Part shown: piece after piece, positions 29,204 to 37,642 of the stretch
Layout of the letters: each line of letters begins with the position of its first letter
How positions within the stretch are numbered: position 1 is the stretch's first letter
From: Phaeobacter sp. G2
GTDB lineage: Bacteria; Pseudomonadota; Alphaproteobacteria; Rhodobacterales; Rhodobacteraceae
Direction: 5' to 3'
NCBI GenBank assembly: GCA_025163595.1
Contig: CP104100.1
Span: forward strand, 2,914,001 to 2,978,000
Length of the DNA stretch: 64,000 bases
Translations under genes and position numbers: made by a program
Notes under the pieces: model-generated
Seen by the model: only the letters and a program-made list of their open reading frames with translations
What the model was told of the DNA's origin: nothing
Database searches by the model: none

Positions 29204-30804
29204 TCCGCCTTGCCGGCAACCAAAGTCGAGCAGAACCGGCGCGCATCCGACAGCCCGTCAAAGCCCATGGCCCGCAAGCGATAGAAGGTCCGCCCACCAC
29301 TTTCGGCCCGCTGGATGACACGGGTTTTCCCCTCCAGATAGTCCTCAAAACGGCTGTAAATGCGATCCCATTCCGCACGGGCCACTTCGGCGCTTTCATA
29401 GGCGCCCAATTGTGCCAGTCGAGTTCCAGCCGGAAGACTATTCGGATCAACTTCGAGCGTCGCCCGGCCACTGCCGGGAGAGGTCTGTGCAACAGCCGGA
29501 CTAAAGCGTGCTGGCCTTAGGTTCGGACGCAAAGAGATCTTGACTCCGGGCGCATTGAGCAGCGCAGAAGAGGGCGCGGTTGTCGCACCAATCGCTGCGA
29601 TTTCAACAGGTTGCATCGGCTCAGGCTGTACGATTACCGGCGCTACTGTGGGCTGCGAAGCCGATTGATCCTGCGTCGGATCAAGGGGGGTGACCCCCTC
29701 GGTGAGTTCAGCCACCAAAGCGTCGATGTCGCCATTGCGATAGGCGGCCACCGAGGCCTCAGAGATCTGTGCCGTGGCAGTTTGGCCCGTCTGGTCCGGC
29801 TGGCCCGTCGGGTTGATCACCTGCGGCGACACATCTGCCTGCGGAGCTGTGAGGCGCGACATGGGCTGATCATCCTGAGCCAGTTGAATTGGCTGCGGCG
29901 CCAGGGTCAAGCGTTCGGCTGGTGCTTCGGCAGTTCCATTGGCCGCAACGGAATTCACCGAAAGCCCCTGATGATCCGCCTGACTGCCGCCTGGATTTTC
30001 CGGTTGCGCCCGCATTGGTCCTTCGACAGCGCGGACAACGGGAACGCCGCTGACGTCCCGCATGACCAGCTGATAACCCCAAAGACCCAGCCCGACCACC
30101 AGCGCCAAAGAGGCAGTTGCGCCCACCAGGCCAGTGACCCGTGCCAGGCCTGTGGTCGCGCTGGGGGACGTGCCGGGCGTCGCATAGCTGCTGTCGTCAT
30201 CATAGCGATAGTCTGCAGCACCCTCTTGCGGCTCATAGCCATAGCTCTGCGCTGCAGCGCCGCCATAGGCCGCGCCGTAGGTGCCCTCAGGTGCATGGTC
30301 TTGAGCGATATTTTCCTGCCCGCCATACACCGTTGCGCCAGAGGACTGCACCGGCTGAGGATCGTTGGCGTAGGTGTCGCCACCAAAGGTCTGCGCAGTA
30401 TAGTCCTGTGTGCCAATCCCGGGAACGCCATAATCTTCGCTCACATAGTCCTGCAGCTTGGCCTGCTGCAGCGGCGCCGTTGCGGCTGGCGCAGCAAAGG
30501 CAATTGGCGCAGCGGCGGTCTCATCCTCTGAGGCACGTGGCTGATAATTGGCGTAGAGATCCGGCCCTTCCGCCGGAAACGGGCTCACCTTGCGCGGCGC
30601 GGCTTGCGGCGCAGCCTGTGGCTGCCCGGGCGCAAAGGCACGCGCTGTCACATGTGGGTTCACTGTAACCTTGGGGCCAGCGACGGTGGGGCCAGAGGCG
30701 TTTTGACTGGCGCCCCCCTGTCCAAAGTGATCAGAAGCTCCCTCATTCCGGGAGTCATTATGGGAATGGGGCTGATGAGAGCCCGCCTGCGCAAAATACG
30801 CCAT
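29179..30804 (-). CDS. SPOR-domain cell-envelope protein
   Basis: 541 residues. A long hydrophilic, Gln/Tyr/Gly/Ala-rich N-terminal part (cytoplasmic), one transmembrane helix (about 225-247, GLVGATASLALVVGLGLWGY), a disordered Gln/Pro-rich periplasmic stretch, and a C-terminal SPOR domain (about 460-541: TRLAQLGAYESAEVARAEWDRI, GRTFYRLRAMGFDGLSDA) that binds denuded glycan strands at the septum. Likely a cell-division or envelope factor. It lies between argS and nagZ, as in many alphaproteobacteria. Confidence 0.9.
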   Translation of the reverse strand: MAYFAQAGSHQPHSHNDSRNEGASDHFGQGGASQNASGPTVAGPKVTVNPHVTARAFAPGQPQAAPQAAPRKVSPFPAEGPDLYANYQPRASEDETAAAPIAFAAPAATAPLQQAKLQDYVSEDYGVPGIGTQDYTAQTFGGDTYANDPQPVQSSGATVYGGQENIAQDHAPEGTYGAAYGGAAAQSYGYEPQEGAADYRYDDDSSYATPGTSPSATTGLARVTGLVGATASLALVVGLGLWGYQLVMRDVSGVPVVRAVEGPMRAQPENPGGSQADHQGLSVNSVAANGTAEAPAERLTLAPQPIQLAQDDQPMSRLTAPQADVSPQVINPTGQPDQTGQTATAQISEASVAAYRNGDIDALVAELTEGVTPLDPTQDQSASQPTVAPVIVQPEPMQPVEIAAIGATTAPSSALLNAPGVKISLRPNLRPARFSPAVAQTSPGSGRATLEVDPNSLPAGTRLAQLGAYESAEVARAEWDRIYSRFEDYLEGKTRVIQRAESGGRTFYRLRAMGFDGLSDARRFCSTLVAGKADCIPVTTR

Positions 30805-30902
30805 AATCCGCCTTACTGCCCTTGAGAGTCAGGCGAGATACATCTCACCTGACTGCTTTGGGTCTCTTGAACTGCCTCAGTCCGGCGGTTGTGCGCGGTT
30901 TT

Positions 30903-32648
30903 TTACCGCATCTCCTGCGCCGGTTTCACCCCTAGAATACCAAGACCGGCGGAAATAACAATGGAAACGCTGCGCGCCAGCGCCAAATTGGCATGTGTTG
31001 CCGTTTCGCTGCTCTCGTTAACAAAACGTAAACCAAACTCAGTTTTGCCAAGGTGGTACAGACCATGCAGCTCAGAGGCGAGATCATAGAGATAAAAGGC
31101 GACCCGGTGTGGCTCGTTTGTGCGGGCGGCAATTTCAATCTGACGTGGCCATTCTGCCAGCTTTTTGATCACTGCCAGCTGCGCCGGGTGTGACACCTCG
31201 GCCAGATCTGCAGCGGCAAGGACCGGATCACTGGTGGCGATCCCGGCTTCCTCTGCCTTGCGCAGGGTCGAACAGATCCGCGCATTGGCGTATTGCACGT
31301 AGAAGATCGGATTATCCTTGGATTGCTCCAGCGCCTTATCCAGATCAAAATCAAAGCCCTGGTCGTTTTTACGGGTGAGCAGCATAAAGCGGGTGACATC
31401 CGGGCCAACCGCATCAACCACATCGCGCAGGGTGACAAAGGTGCCTGCCCGTTTCGACATCTTGAATTCCTGGCCATCCTTGAACAGCTTCACCAGCTGG
31501 CACAGCTTAATATCCAGTGGCACTTTGCCGTCCGACAAGGCCGAGACAGCCGCCTTCATCCGCTTGACATAGCCCCCGTGATCGGCGCCCAACACGTCGA
31601 TCAGCTCATCAAAGCCACGGCTGATCTTGTCGTAGTGATAGGCAATATCCGGGGCAAAATAGGTCCAGGCCCCGTCCGATTTTTTCACCGCCCGGTCCAC
31701 ATCATCCCCATGGTCGGTGGATTTGAACAGGGTCTGCTCGCGTGGCTCCCAATCGTCTGGCTTTTTGCCTTTTGGTGGCTCCAGCACACCCTGATAGATC
31801 AGGCCCTTGCTTTCCAGCTCTGCCAGGGCGGCCTCGATCTTACCGGTGCCGTAGAGGGATTTTTCCGAATAGAACACATCCATCTTGATGCCCAGCATTG
31901 CCAGATCTTCGCGGATCAGCGCCATCATCGCATCGGTGGAGAATTCCCGCACATCCGCCAGCCAGACGTCCTCGGGCTGGTCCACATAGGCATCGCCAAC
32001 CTTGTCCTTCAGGGCCTGACCAACCGGTACCAGATAGTCGCCAGGATAGGTGCCATCGGCAAAGGCGACCTCCTGACCGTGGGCCTCCTGGTAGCGCAGA
32101 TAGACCGAACGCGCCAGCACATCGACCTGACCACCGCCATCGTTGATATAGTATTCCCGGGTGACGTCATAGCCAGCATAGCCCAGCAGGGAGGCCAGCG
32201 CGTCGCCAAAGACCGCGCCACGGGTATGGCCCACATGCAAAGGCCCGGTAGGGTTGGCCGAAACATATTCGACGTTGACCTTTTTCCCCTGCCCCAGATT
32301 GGCACGGCCATAGTCCGTCCCGGCCCCCAGAACCGCCCCCAGCACGCCCTGCCAAACAACCGGCGCCAGCCGCAGGTTCAAAAACCCAGGGCCTGCCACC
32401 TCTGCCGAGCTGATCCGTGTGTCCTCTGCCAGTTTGGCGGCCAGCGCATCGGCAATATCGCGGGGCTTCATCTTAGCCGGTTTGGCCAACACCATGGCGG
32501 CATTGGTGGCCATATCTCCATGGGCCGCATCGCGCGGTGGCTCAACCGCGACATTTGCAAAGTTGAGCCCCTCGGGCAATGCGCCCTCAACGGTCATGGC
32601 AGTGAGGCTGTCGATGACAAGCGCGCGGATATCGGAAAAAAGGTTCAT
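30903..32648 (-). CDS. argS: Arginyl-tRNA synthetase
   Basis: 581 residues, class I. The HIGH motif is HVGH in [16 protein letters not shown] and the KMSKS equivalent is KMSKRAGT; the N-terminal additional domain and the DALR anticodon-binding domain (from about residue 460) are both present. It charges tRNA-Arg. Heads the downstream envelope/segregation operon; 98 bases separate it from the SPOR gene. Confidence 0.97.
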   Translation of the reverse strand: MNLFSDIRALVIDSLTAMTVEGALPEGLNFANVAVEPPRDAAHGDMATNAAMVLAKPAKMKPRDIADALAAKLAEDTRISSAEVAGPGFLNLRLAPVVWQGVLGAVLGAGTDYGRANLGQGKKVNVEYVSANPTGPLHVGHTRGAVFGDALASLLGYAGYDVTREYYINDGGGQVDVLARSVYLRYQEAHGQEVAFADGTYPGDYLVPVGQALKDKVGDAYVDQPEDVWLADVREFSTDAMMALIREDLAMLGIKMDVFYSEKSLYGTGKIEAALAELESKGLIYQGVLEPPKGKKPDDWEPREQTLFKSTDHGDDVDRAVKKSDGAWTYFAPDIAYHYDKISRGFDELIDVLGADHGGYVKRMKAAVSALSDGKVPLDIKLCQLVKLFKDGQEFKMSKRAGTFVTLRDVVDAVGPDVTRFMLLTRKNDQGFDFDLDKALEQSKDNPIFYVQYANARICSTLRKAEEAGIATSDPVLAAADLAEVSHPAQLAVIKKLAEWPRQIEIAARTNEPHRVAFYLYDLASELHGLYHLGKTEFGLRFVNESSETATHANLALARSVSIVISAGLGILGVKPAQEMR

Positions 32649-32812
32649 CTCTGGCGTCCCATTGGTTCGACTTTGCGGCTTATCATGCCTAGCTCAATGG
32701 TCAACCATTCTGTGGCGCAAGACCAGCCCACAGCCGCTGCAACAGGGCACAATAGGCGCATCTTTGTCCAAAGCCCTGCGCCCTGCGCCCTGCGATCAAA
32801 GCGGCCCCGCCC

Positions 32813-33109
32813 TCAAAACGCCACTTGACCCACAGGGGCATCGCCCCAGGCGCTGATTTTGTAGCGCCGCAAAGAGGCGACATAATAGGGATCCGACAGG
32901 ATCAAGCGTTCCACATCCGCCCGGGTATCCGCCTGCACAGTCCAGATGGCACCGGGAAAGTCCTGCATCGGTTGCAGGGCCAGCGGCCCGCCAATGTTCA
33001 GCTCTGGGCGACTGCGCACAAAGGCAATATGGGCAAGACGGCGGGGTTTATCCCCCCGGATACGGGCCATTTCAGAAGCGTCCTGAAAGGTAACAGTCCA
33101 GTGTTTCAT
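32813..33109 (-). CDS. YciI-like protein
   Basis: 98 residues of the YciI family (dimeric ferredoxin-like fold). Seen: the N-terminal strand MKHWTVTFQD, RPRRLAHIAFVRSRPEL-like region, then the G-P-L stretch (NIGGPLALQPM) and SDPYYVASLRRYKISAW, with the family His near residue 27. Activity unknown; relatives are distantly like muconolactone isomerase. Stands between dgt and argS on the same strand, so may be co-transcribed with them. Confidence 0.75.
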   Translation of the reverse strand: MKHWTVTFQDASEMARIRGDKPRRLAHIAFVRSRPELNIGGPLALQPMQDFPGAIWTVQADTRADVERLILSDPYYVASLRRYKISAWGDAPVGQVAF

Positions 33110-33242
33110 CGCGCGCGCCGACCTTTGCTCTGTGATCTCGCCATAAAAAACGGCCTGTCAGCGCCAGATCATAGGGCCAGATTTTTCCACTGTTAAAGCC
33201 AGCGCCTTGTGCCTTGTCTCCCCAGTGCCCCTTTTGCGGCTA

Positions 33243-34394
33243 CTAGGCCAGCTTGCCCTCGCGGGTCAGCTGCTCGTGCAGTTGCAGCGCAAACCGGTCC
33301 GTCATACCTGCGATATAGTCCGAGGTAATCCGCGCCAGCGCCGTCTGATCCGCAGCGGCGGTGATCTCCTCATGCCATCGCTCCGGCATCTGTAGCGGAT
33401 TGGCCAGAAAGTAAGGAAACAGCGCCGCAACAATTTCTGCCATTTGAGTGCGCACCTCCATCACCGAGGGGGCGCGGTACATGTGGCGGAACAAAAAGGC
33501 GCGGATCTCTTTCAAATCCCGCCACAGATCAGGCGAAAAGGCCACCACCGGGTGCCCCAGGGCACGCACCTCTTCGACGCTTTGAACGCCGCTCTCACGC
33601 AGGTTTTTGCGGGTTGTATCAATCACATCCCCAACCATGACGCCAAAAACCCGGCGCAGGGCCTCGTGACGGCGGCGCAGGCCGTCAAGCCCGGGGTATT
33701 TCTGATCGACCTGATGATAGGCGGCAGCAATGATTGGCAGATGGGCAATATCCGCATCTGAAAACAGCCCAGCGCGCAGCCCATCGTGCAGGTCGTGATT
33801 GTTATAGGCAATATCATCCGCCAGGGCCGCCACCTGGGCCTCGGCGCTGGCATGGGTATGCAGCTCCAGATCCATCGCAGCGTTGCATTCGGCCAAGGCC
33901 CAGGGCAGCTCGCCCACCACCGGCCCATTGTGCTTTGCAATGGCTTCAAGCGTTTCCCAGGTCAGGTTCAGCCCATCAAATTCGGCATAGTGACGCTCCA
34001 GACAGGTGACAATGCGGATCGCCTGGGCGTTGTGATCAAAGCCACCATAGGGCTGCATCAGCGCATGCAGCGCATCTTCGCCGGTATGGCCAAAGGGCGT
34101 GTGGCCCAGATCATGGGCCAGCGCCACGGCCTCGGTCAGTTCCTGGTTCAGCCCCAGGGCCGCAGCAATTGTGCGCCCCACCTGGCCGACCTCGATCGAA
34201 TGGGTCAACCGGGTGCGATAGTTATCCCCTTCGTGCTCAACAAAGACCTGGGTTTTGTGTTTCAGGCGCCGAAAGGCGCTGGCATGGATGATGCGATCCC
34301 TGTCGCGCTGATAGGGAGAGCGAAAACTGCTTTCCTCCTCAGAGATCAGTCTGCCCCGGCTTTGATCCGGCTTGGTGGCAAAAGAGGCATGCAT
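33243..34394 (-). CDS. dgt: Deoxyguanosinetriphosphate triphosphohydrolase-like protein
   Basis: 383 residues of the dGTPase HD-domain family: RTRLTHSIEVGQVGRTI (first His), ALAHDLGHTPFGHTGEDAL (His-Asp metal pair plus downstream His-Glu), EAIAKHNGPVV, and ALADDIAYNNHDLHDGL (last Asp). It hydrolyses dNTPs to deoxynucleosides and tripolyphosphate. The start at 34394 begins at the family-like MHASFATKPDQSRGR; the frame extends far into the leader of the divergent erpA gene and is not used. Confidence 0.93.
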   Translation of the reverse strand: MHASFATKPDQSRGRLISEEESSFRSPYQRDRDRIIHASAFRRLKHKTQVFVEHEGDNYRTRLTHSIEVGQVGRTIAAALGLNQELTEAVALAHDLGHTPFGHTGEDALHALMQPYGGFDHNAQAIRIVTCLERHYAEFDGLNLTWETLEAIAKHNGPVVGELPWALAECNAAMDLELHTHASAEAQVAALADDIAYNNHDLHDGLRAGLFSDADIAHLPIIAAAYHQVDQKYPGLDGLRRRHEALRRVFGVMVGDVIDTTRKNLRESGVQSVEEVRALGHPVVAFSPDLWRDLKEIRAFLFRHMYRAPSVMEVRTQMAEIVAALFPYFLANPLQMPERWHEEITAAADQTALARITSDYIAGMTDRFALQLHEQLTREGKLA

Positions 34395-34418
34395 GACTAA
34401 TCTTTCTCCCGTTAAATC

Positions 34419-34449
34419 TTGTCGTCTGGGTCGCACCTTTCTATATAAT
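34419..34449 (+). promoter_or_regulatory. Probable promoter of the HesB/ErpA-type gene
   Basis: A perfect -10 TATAAT at 34444-34449, 35 bases before the start codon. The -35 is weak: TTGTCG at 34419-34424 with a 19-base spacer is the nearest match. Confidence 0.5.
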
Positions 34450-34484
34450 GGAATGCGCTGCAATACAGCACCGGGAGACACCAC

Positions 34485-34808
34485 ATGAACCTGCCACCAA
34501 AAGTGACCGAACGGGCCTTTGCCCGCCTGACCGAAATTGGCGCCGCAACCCAAGGCCAGGCGCTGCGGATTGCTGTCGAAGGCGGCGGCTGCTCTGGTTT
34601 TCAGTATGAGATCGGCCTTGATACCCCCAGCAAAGATGATCTGGTGCTTGAAGGTCAGGGCGAAAAAGTCGTGGTTGATACCGTATCGCTGCCCTTTTTG
34701 GAAAACGCCGTAATTGATTTCACCGAAGAGCTGATTGGCGCGCGGTTCACCATCGAGAACCCAAATGCCTCGTCCAGCTGCGGCTGCGGCACCTCATTTT
34801 CGATGTAA
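34485..34808 (+). CDS. erpA: Iron-sulfur cluster insertion protein (ErpA/HesB A-type carrier)
   Basis: 107 residues of the A-type carrier family, which passes Fe-S clusters to apoproteins. The three cluster cysteines are Cys36 (GGGCSGF) and Cys99/Cys101 (SSCGCGTSF). GGGAG stands about 8 bases before the ATG. Divergent from dgt. Whether it is ErpA or a generic HesB carrier cannot be settled without the suf locus, which is not in the window. Confidence 0.9.
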   Translation: MNLPPKVTERAFARLTEIGAATQGQALRIAVEGGGCSGFQYEIGLDTPSKDDLVLEGQGEKVVVDTVSLPFLENAVIDFTEELIGARFTIENPNASSSCGCGTSFSM

Positions 34809-34844
34809 CAGCCACCGCGTGATCGCCTCACCAGGCGCGCTGCT

Positions 34845-34862
34845 GCTGCGCGGTTGCGCAGC
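34845..34862. terminator. Hairpin between convergent erpA and the peptide-operon exporter gene
   Basis: GCTGCGC pairs with GCGCAGC across a GGTT loop, in the 71 bases between two converging genes. It could serve both directions; no long T run follows on either strand. Confidence 0.5.
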
Positions 34863-34879
34863 GTGGCAAGGGGACTTTG

Positions 34880-35887
34880 TTAGGCAGCCACCCGCTGCCT
34901 GACACCGGGCTGCACCACCTGCCCCCGCAGCAGGAACAGGCCAGAGCCAATCACGATAAGGCCGCCAATCCAGGTGCCCTGGTTCGGCATTTCGCCAAAC
35001 ACCCAAGCCCCGATTGTCAGCATCCAGACAAATTGCAAATTCATCAAAGGTGTGACCACATAGGCAGGCAGCAGGCGCAGGGCCGCCACTGCCAACCAGC
35101 GGGCGACAAACAGCAGCACGGCATAGCCCAAGGCCCATCCCATATCTGCAAGGGGCATCGGCTGCCAGACAAAGGGCAGCAGCGGCACCAACGCAAGGCA
35201 AAGCACTAGATTGGGATAAAAAACCTGTGGCAACAGGTTGTTATCATAGCGGCTGATATAGCGCGCCAGTACCATCGAAAACGTCCCCCAAGCCGCCCCC
35301 GACAAAGCCAGAACATGTCCCCCTTTGATTGAGGAAACACCGCTGGGAAACAAAAACAGCACCCCAACAAAGCCCATCCCCAGGGCAATCCAGGCCGCAG
35401 CACTGATCCGCTCTTTCAGGATCAGCCCGGACATAACCCCTGCCATCAAGGGCATCAGGCCAATAAACAGGAAAACCTGCGCAAAAGGCAGCAGGCGGAA
35501 CGCATAGAAAAAACAAATGGCCCCCAGCAGGGCGCCCAGACTTCGCAAGCCCATCGCACGCGGGCAGGCCGTTCGCCACGGCAGGGATGTTGCGAGCAGG
35601 TGTTTTGCACGGCTTACAAAGGATGGGGTTTGCCCCCCTGCCCCCGTCCTGCATCCCAGCAGGTGATCACGTGGCAGGAACGGCACAGCGCGCTTGTCGT
35701 CTCGAACCAGGCACAGCCAGTTGACCAGGACCGACAGCGCAGCGACCACGCCCCCGGAGAGCACATAGATCTGCGCCGCTTCATAGCCGCCTGACAAAAG
35801 TTTGATGATCCCATCCGCAGAAGAGATAAAGCCGGTGTACCCCACGATCATAATCGCACCCAGAACTGGCGTTGAAATACCCCTCAT
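34880..35887 (-). CDS. DMT/EamA-family exporter of the repeat-peptide operon
   Basis: 335 residues with two EamA repeats and about ten transmembrane helices. It overlaps the stop of the 405-residue gene by four bases (ATGA), so the two proteins are made together; with the repeat-peptide gene upstream, export of a peptide product or a small precursor is the inferred role. Between helix 2 (ends about 61) and the next helix (about 114) lies an extended basic loop with GCRTGAGGQTPSFVSRAKH that ordinary EamA proteins lack; its DNA (about 35594-35662) is GC-rich and palindromic, suggesting an in-frame insertion of a short repeat element. Confidence 0.85.
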   Translation of the reverse strand: MRGISTPVLGAIMIVGYTGFISSADGIIKLLSGGYEAAQIYVLSGGVVAALSVLVNWLCLVRDDKRAVPFLPRDHLLGCRTGAGGQTPSFVSRAKHLLATSLPWRTACPRAMGLRSLGALLGAICFFYAFRLLPFAQVFLFIGLMPLMAGVMSGLILKERISAAAWIALGMGFVGVLFLFPSGVSSIKGGHVLALSGAAWGTFSMVLARYISRYDNNLLPQVFYPNLVLCLALVPLLPFVWQPMPLADMGWALGYAVLLFVARWLAVAALRLLPAYVVTPLMNLQFVWMLTIGAWVFGEMPNQGTWIGGLIVIGSGLFLLRGQVVQPGVRQRVAA

Positions 35888-37101
35888 GCGTTTTTAACCC
35901 GCGCAACTGGACCACCTGCGATGCCCCTGCGGGCAAAGGCCTCAAAGAAGGTCTCAAAACCAGCAGAGCTGCGCTCGGCGGCACAGAGCACCTCATAGGT
36001 GCTTTCACTCAAGCGGGCCGATATCTGCGCGCGCAAGGCCTGCCAGTCTCCCGCTTGTGCGCCGACCTGAAACACCGCTTGCGACAGCTGATGCAGCACC
36101 CCCTGCTGGGCAGGGCGTTGGAATCGCAGCGCGCCTTTGGGAATCCTTTCGTCAAAACAGGATCCCGCGCAGAGCGCCTGATGCCAGCTGCTGACCACAT
36201 ACATGTGATAATCGTCCCGGCTCAGCGGCGGAGCAGCGGCTTTATCCGCCTCAAGCAAGGCAAATCCCTGATGGTGCCGCGTCAACCAGTCCTCCCAGAT
36301 CGCCGAGGGCGTTTCACCACAATAGCGCAGCGATACACAGACCTCGGACAGAAGGTCAGCGTCTTGATCCAGAAAGGCAAGCAGCCCGACATGGGTCAGA
36401 CTTTGAACAGCGGCCGGTGAAAGCTCTGGCGCCCTGCGCCCATAGTCACTCAGATAGAACACAATATGTGTAAGCTCATAAGCGGCCTTGCGGTTGGGTA
36501 CCGCAAACTGGGCGCTATTGTCGGCAAAGGCGTGCAGCCTTTGGTCCAGTCCGGGAAAATCCAATACCAGCCCACGACGTGCCACCAGTCGGCGGGCCTC
36601 TGCGCGTTGCAGGTCGGACACTTCATGGCTTGGCAGATCCTGCTGCATCACCCACTCCGCCAGGGCTTCGCCCCGTCCTGTGGAACTGAGCGGGCCTGCA
36701 TGTATATTGCCTGTGTCTATGTAGCCCGTGCCTAAATCGCCTGGCTCACCAAGCTCCGTGTCAACAAGGCCAAGATCTTCCAAATCCATACAAATGGATA
36801 AAACAAACCTATAATACTGGCGGAAAAAGCAAAGATGGCGGTCCGCGCCAGCATAAAAGGCGCGTAGCGTCTCAAGCGCCGCTGGGTCAATCCCAGCCAG
36901 GTCGCGTCGCCCTGCCGCGCCCCCCGTACCAGCGGCCTGCGCAGTACACTCCAGCACATTCAGCAGTTCAGCGTTTTCTTTCAACCAATAGACATCTTCC
37001 TGGGCGTGGCGATGACAGGATACCGCCGCGATCAAGTGAGACAGGGAGTCGGCGCGACGCAGCGGCCAATTGCTTTTTGGAAACCTCAGGATCTGCGCCA
37101 T
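35884..37101 (-). CDS. Uncharacterised 405-aa protein, candidate peptide-modifying or binding partner
   Basis: 405 residues, soluble, predicted mainly helical; no radical-SAM CxxxCxxC, YcaO, LanM/LanC or P-loop motif is visible. Conserved-looking islands are AYELTHIVFYLSDYG (207-221), LSEVCVSLRYCGE (251-263) and DDYHMYVVSSWHQALCAG (296-313), a set of His, Cys and Asp residues that could bind metal or act catalytically. AGGAAG lies about 10 bases before the ATG. It sits 104 bases after the repeat-peptide gene and overlaps the exporter gene by four bases. I do not recognise the family with certainty. It could instead be a structural partner of the repeat peptide. Confidence 0.75.
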   Translation of the reverse strand: MAQILRFPKSNWPLRRADSLSHLIAAVSCHRHAQEDVYWLKENAELLNVLECTAQAAGTGGAAGRRDLAGIDPAALETLRAFYAGADRHLCFFRQYYRFVLSICMDLEDLGLVDTELGEPGDLGTGYIDTGNIHAGPLSSTGRGEALAEWVMQQDLPSHEVSDLQRAEARRLVARRGLVLDFPGLDQRLHAFADNSAQFAVPNRKAAYELTHIVFYLSDYGRRAPELSPAAVQSLTHVGLLAFLDQDADLLSEVCVSLRYCGETPSAIWEDWLTRHHQGFALLEADKAAAPPLSRDDYHMYVVSSWHQALCAGSCFDERIPKGALRFQRPAQQGVLHQLSQAVFQVGAQAGDWQALRAQISARLSESTYEVLCAAERSSAGFETFFEAFARRGIAGGPVARVKNA

Positions 37102-37168
37102 CGTCGTTTCTTCCTTCTGTCTTTGCCTCGGCTAGATCCAGCCGCATATGTGGGCCGGTCCTGGGACT

Positions 37169-37193
37169 GGCGCGCCCGCACTTCAGGCGCGCC
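37169..37193 (-). promoter_or_regulatory. Intercistronic hairpin after the repeat-peptide gene
   Basis: GGCGCGCC, nine-base loop, GGCGCGCC: a perfect 8-bp GC-only stem on the minus-strand transcript, 13 bases after the peptide stop and before the 405-aa gene. No T run follows, so it would act as a partial terminator or an mRNA-stabilising end, giving more peptide mRNA than enzyme mRNA, as is common in peptide operons. Confidence 0.65.
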
Positions 37194-37205
37194 GTGTTTT
37201 TGCCG

Positions 37206-37517
37206 TTAGCTGCCCGAAGAGAACAACCCTGACAGATCACCACGCACCACAGTTGCCTCTGCAGTGGGCGCAGACCCGGAAGAGAACAGCTCCACCAGCG
37301 TCCCAGAGGCCAGATCCCCACGCGCCTGAGGTGCAGAACCGGAGGAGAACAGAGCGGTGCTCTCGCCACTCCAGCAGCTGTGTATTTTTGGTGCCGAGCC
37401 AGAGGAGAAAAGCTCTGCCCCGTCGCCGCAGAACAGGCTGCCGCCTTTTGTATCCGCCTCAACCTCAGCCAAAGCCGAGGAGAACGTCGCCGTGTGAGTT
37501 TTGTGCAAAGCAGTCAT
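37206..37517 (-). CDS. Repeat peptide with four LFSSGS motifs, candidate multi-core RiPP precursor
   Basis: 103 residues. After a leader-like N-terminus (MTALHKTHTATFSSALAEVE, no signal peptide) come four copies of LFSSGS at residues 36-41, 57-62, 78-83 and 98-103, spaced 21, 21 and 20; the first three are followed by AP and the fourth is the exact C-terminus. Spacers are variable; Cys30 and Cys48 are the only cysteines. The copies use different codons (TTC-TCC-TCT, TTC-TCC-TCC, TTC-TCT-TCC, TTC-TCT-TCG), so the motif is held at protein level. The start at 37517 is fixed by a perfect GGAGG 5 bases upstream. The frame open to 37613 crosses the promoter and is not used. First gene of an operon with the 405-aa protein and exporter. 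Confidence 0.85.
   Translation of the reverse strand: MTALHKTHTATFSSALAEVEADTKGGSLFCGDGAELFSSGSAPKIHSCWSGESTALFSSGSAPQARGDLASGTLVELFSSGSAPTAEATVVRGDLSGLFSSGS
37209..37412 (-). repeat. Four in-frame LFSSGS-coding units
   Basis: Eighteen-base units at 37395-37412, 37332-37349, 37269-37286 and 37209-37226. Centre spacing is 63, 63 and 60 bases, so the frame and roughly constant spacer length are maintained while the spacer sequence diverges. Confidence 0.9.
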
Positions 37518-37585
37518 TGGAACCTCCGTTAAATTGTGAGTAGTCACCCCAAAACGCTGGCACGGTATTTCCGGTCTGAAAACAG

Positions 37586-37613
37586 AGTATTTCAATTTTA
37601 AGTTGCCAGTCAA
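37586..37613 (-). promoter_or_regulatory. Promoter of the repeat-peptide operon
   Basis: On the minus strand TTGACT (37613-37608) is followed after 16 bases by AATACT (37591-37586), a good sigma-70-type pair in an AT-rich stretch, about 68 bases before the peptide start codon. Confidence 0.6.
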
Positions 37614-37642
37614 AGGATACTCACCTTAACTTTCATTCAGAT

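Noticed and set aside
29611..30531. 306-aa plus-strand frame opposite the SPOR gene
   Set aside because: Mirror of a low-complexity coding region; Arg/His/Cys-rich shadow without domains.
31293..32828. 511-aa open frame on plus, opposite argS
   Set aside because: Runs antisense to a clear synthetase gene; composition is a frame shadow of GC-rich coding DNA, with no recognisable protein and no ribosome-binding site.
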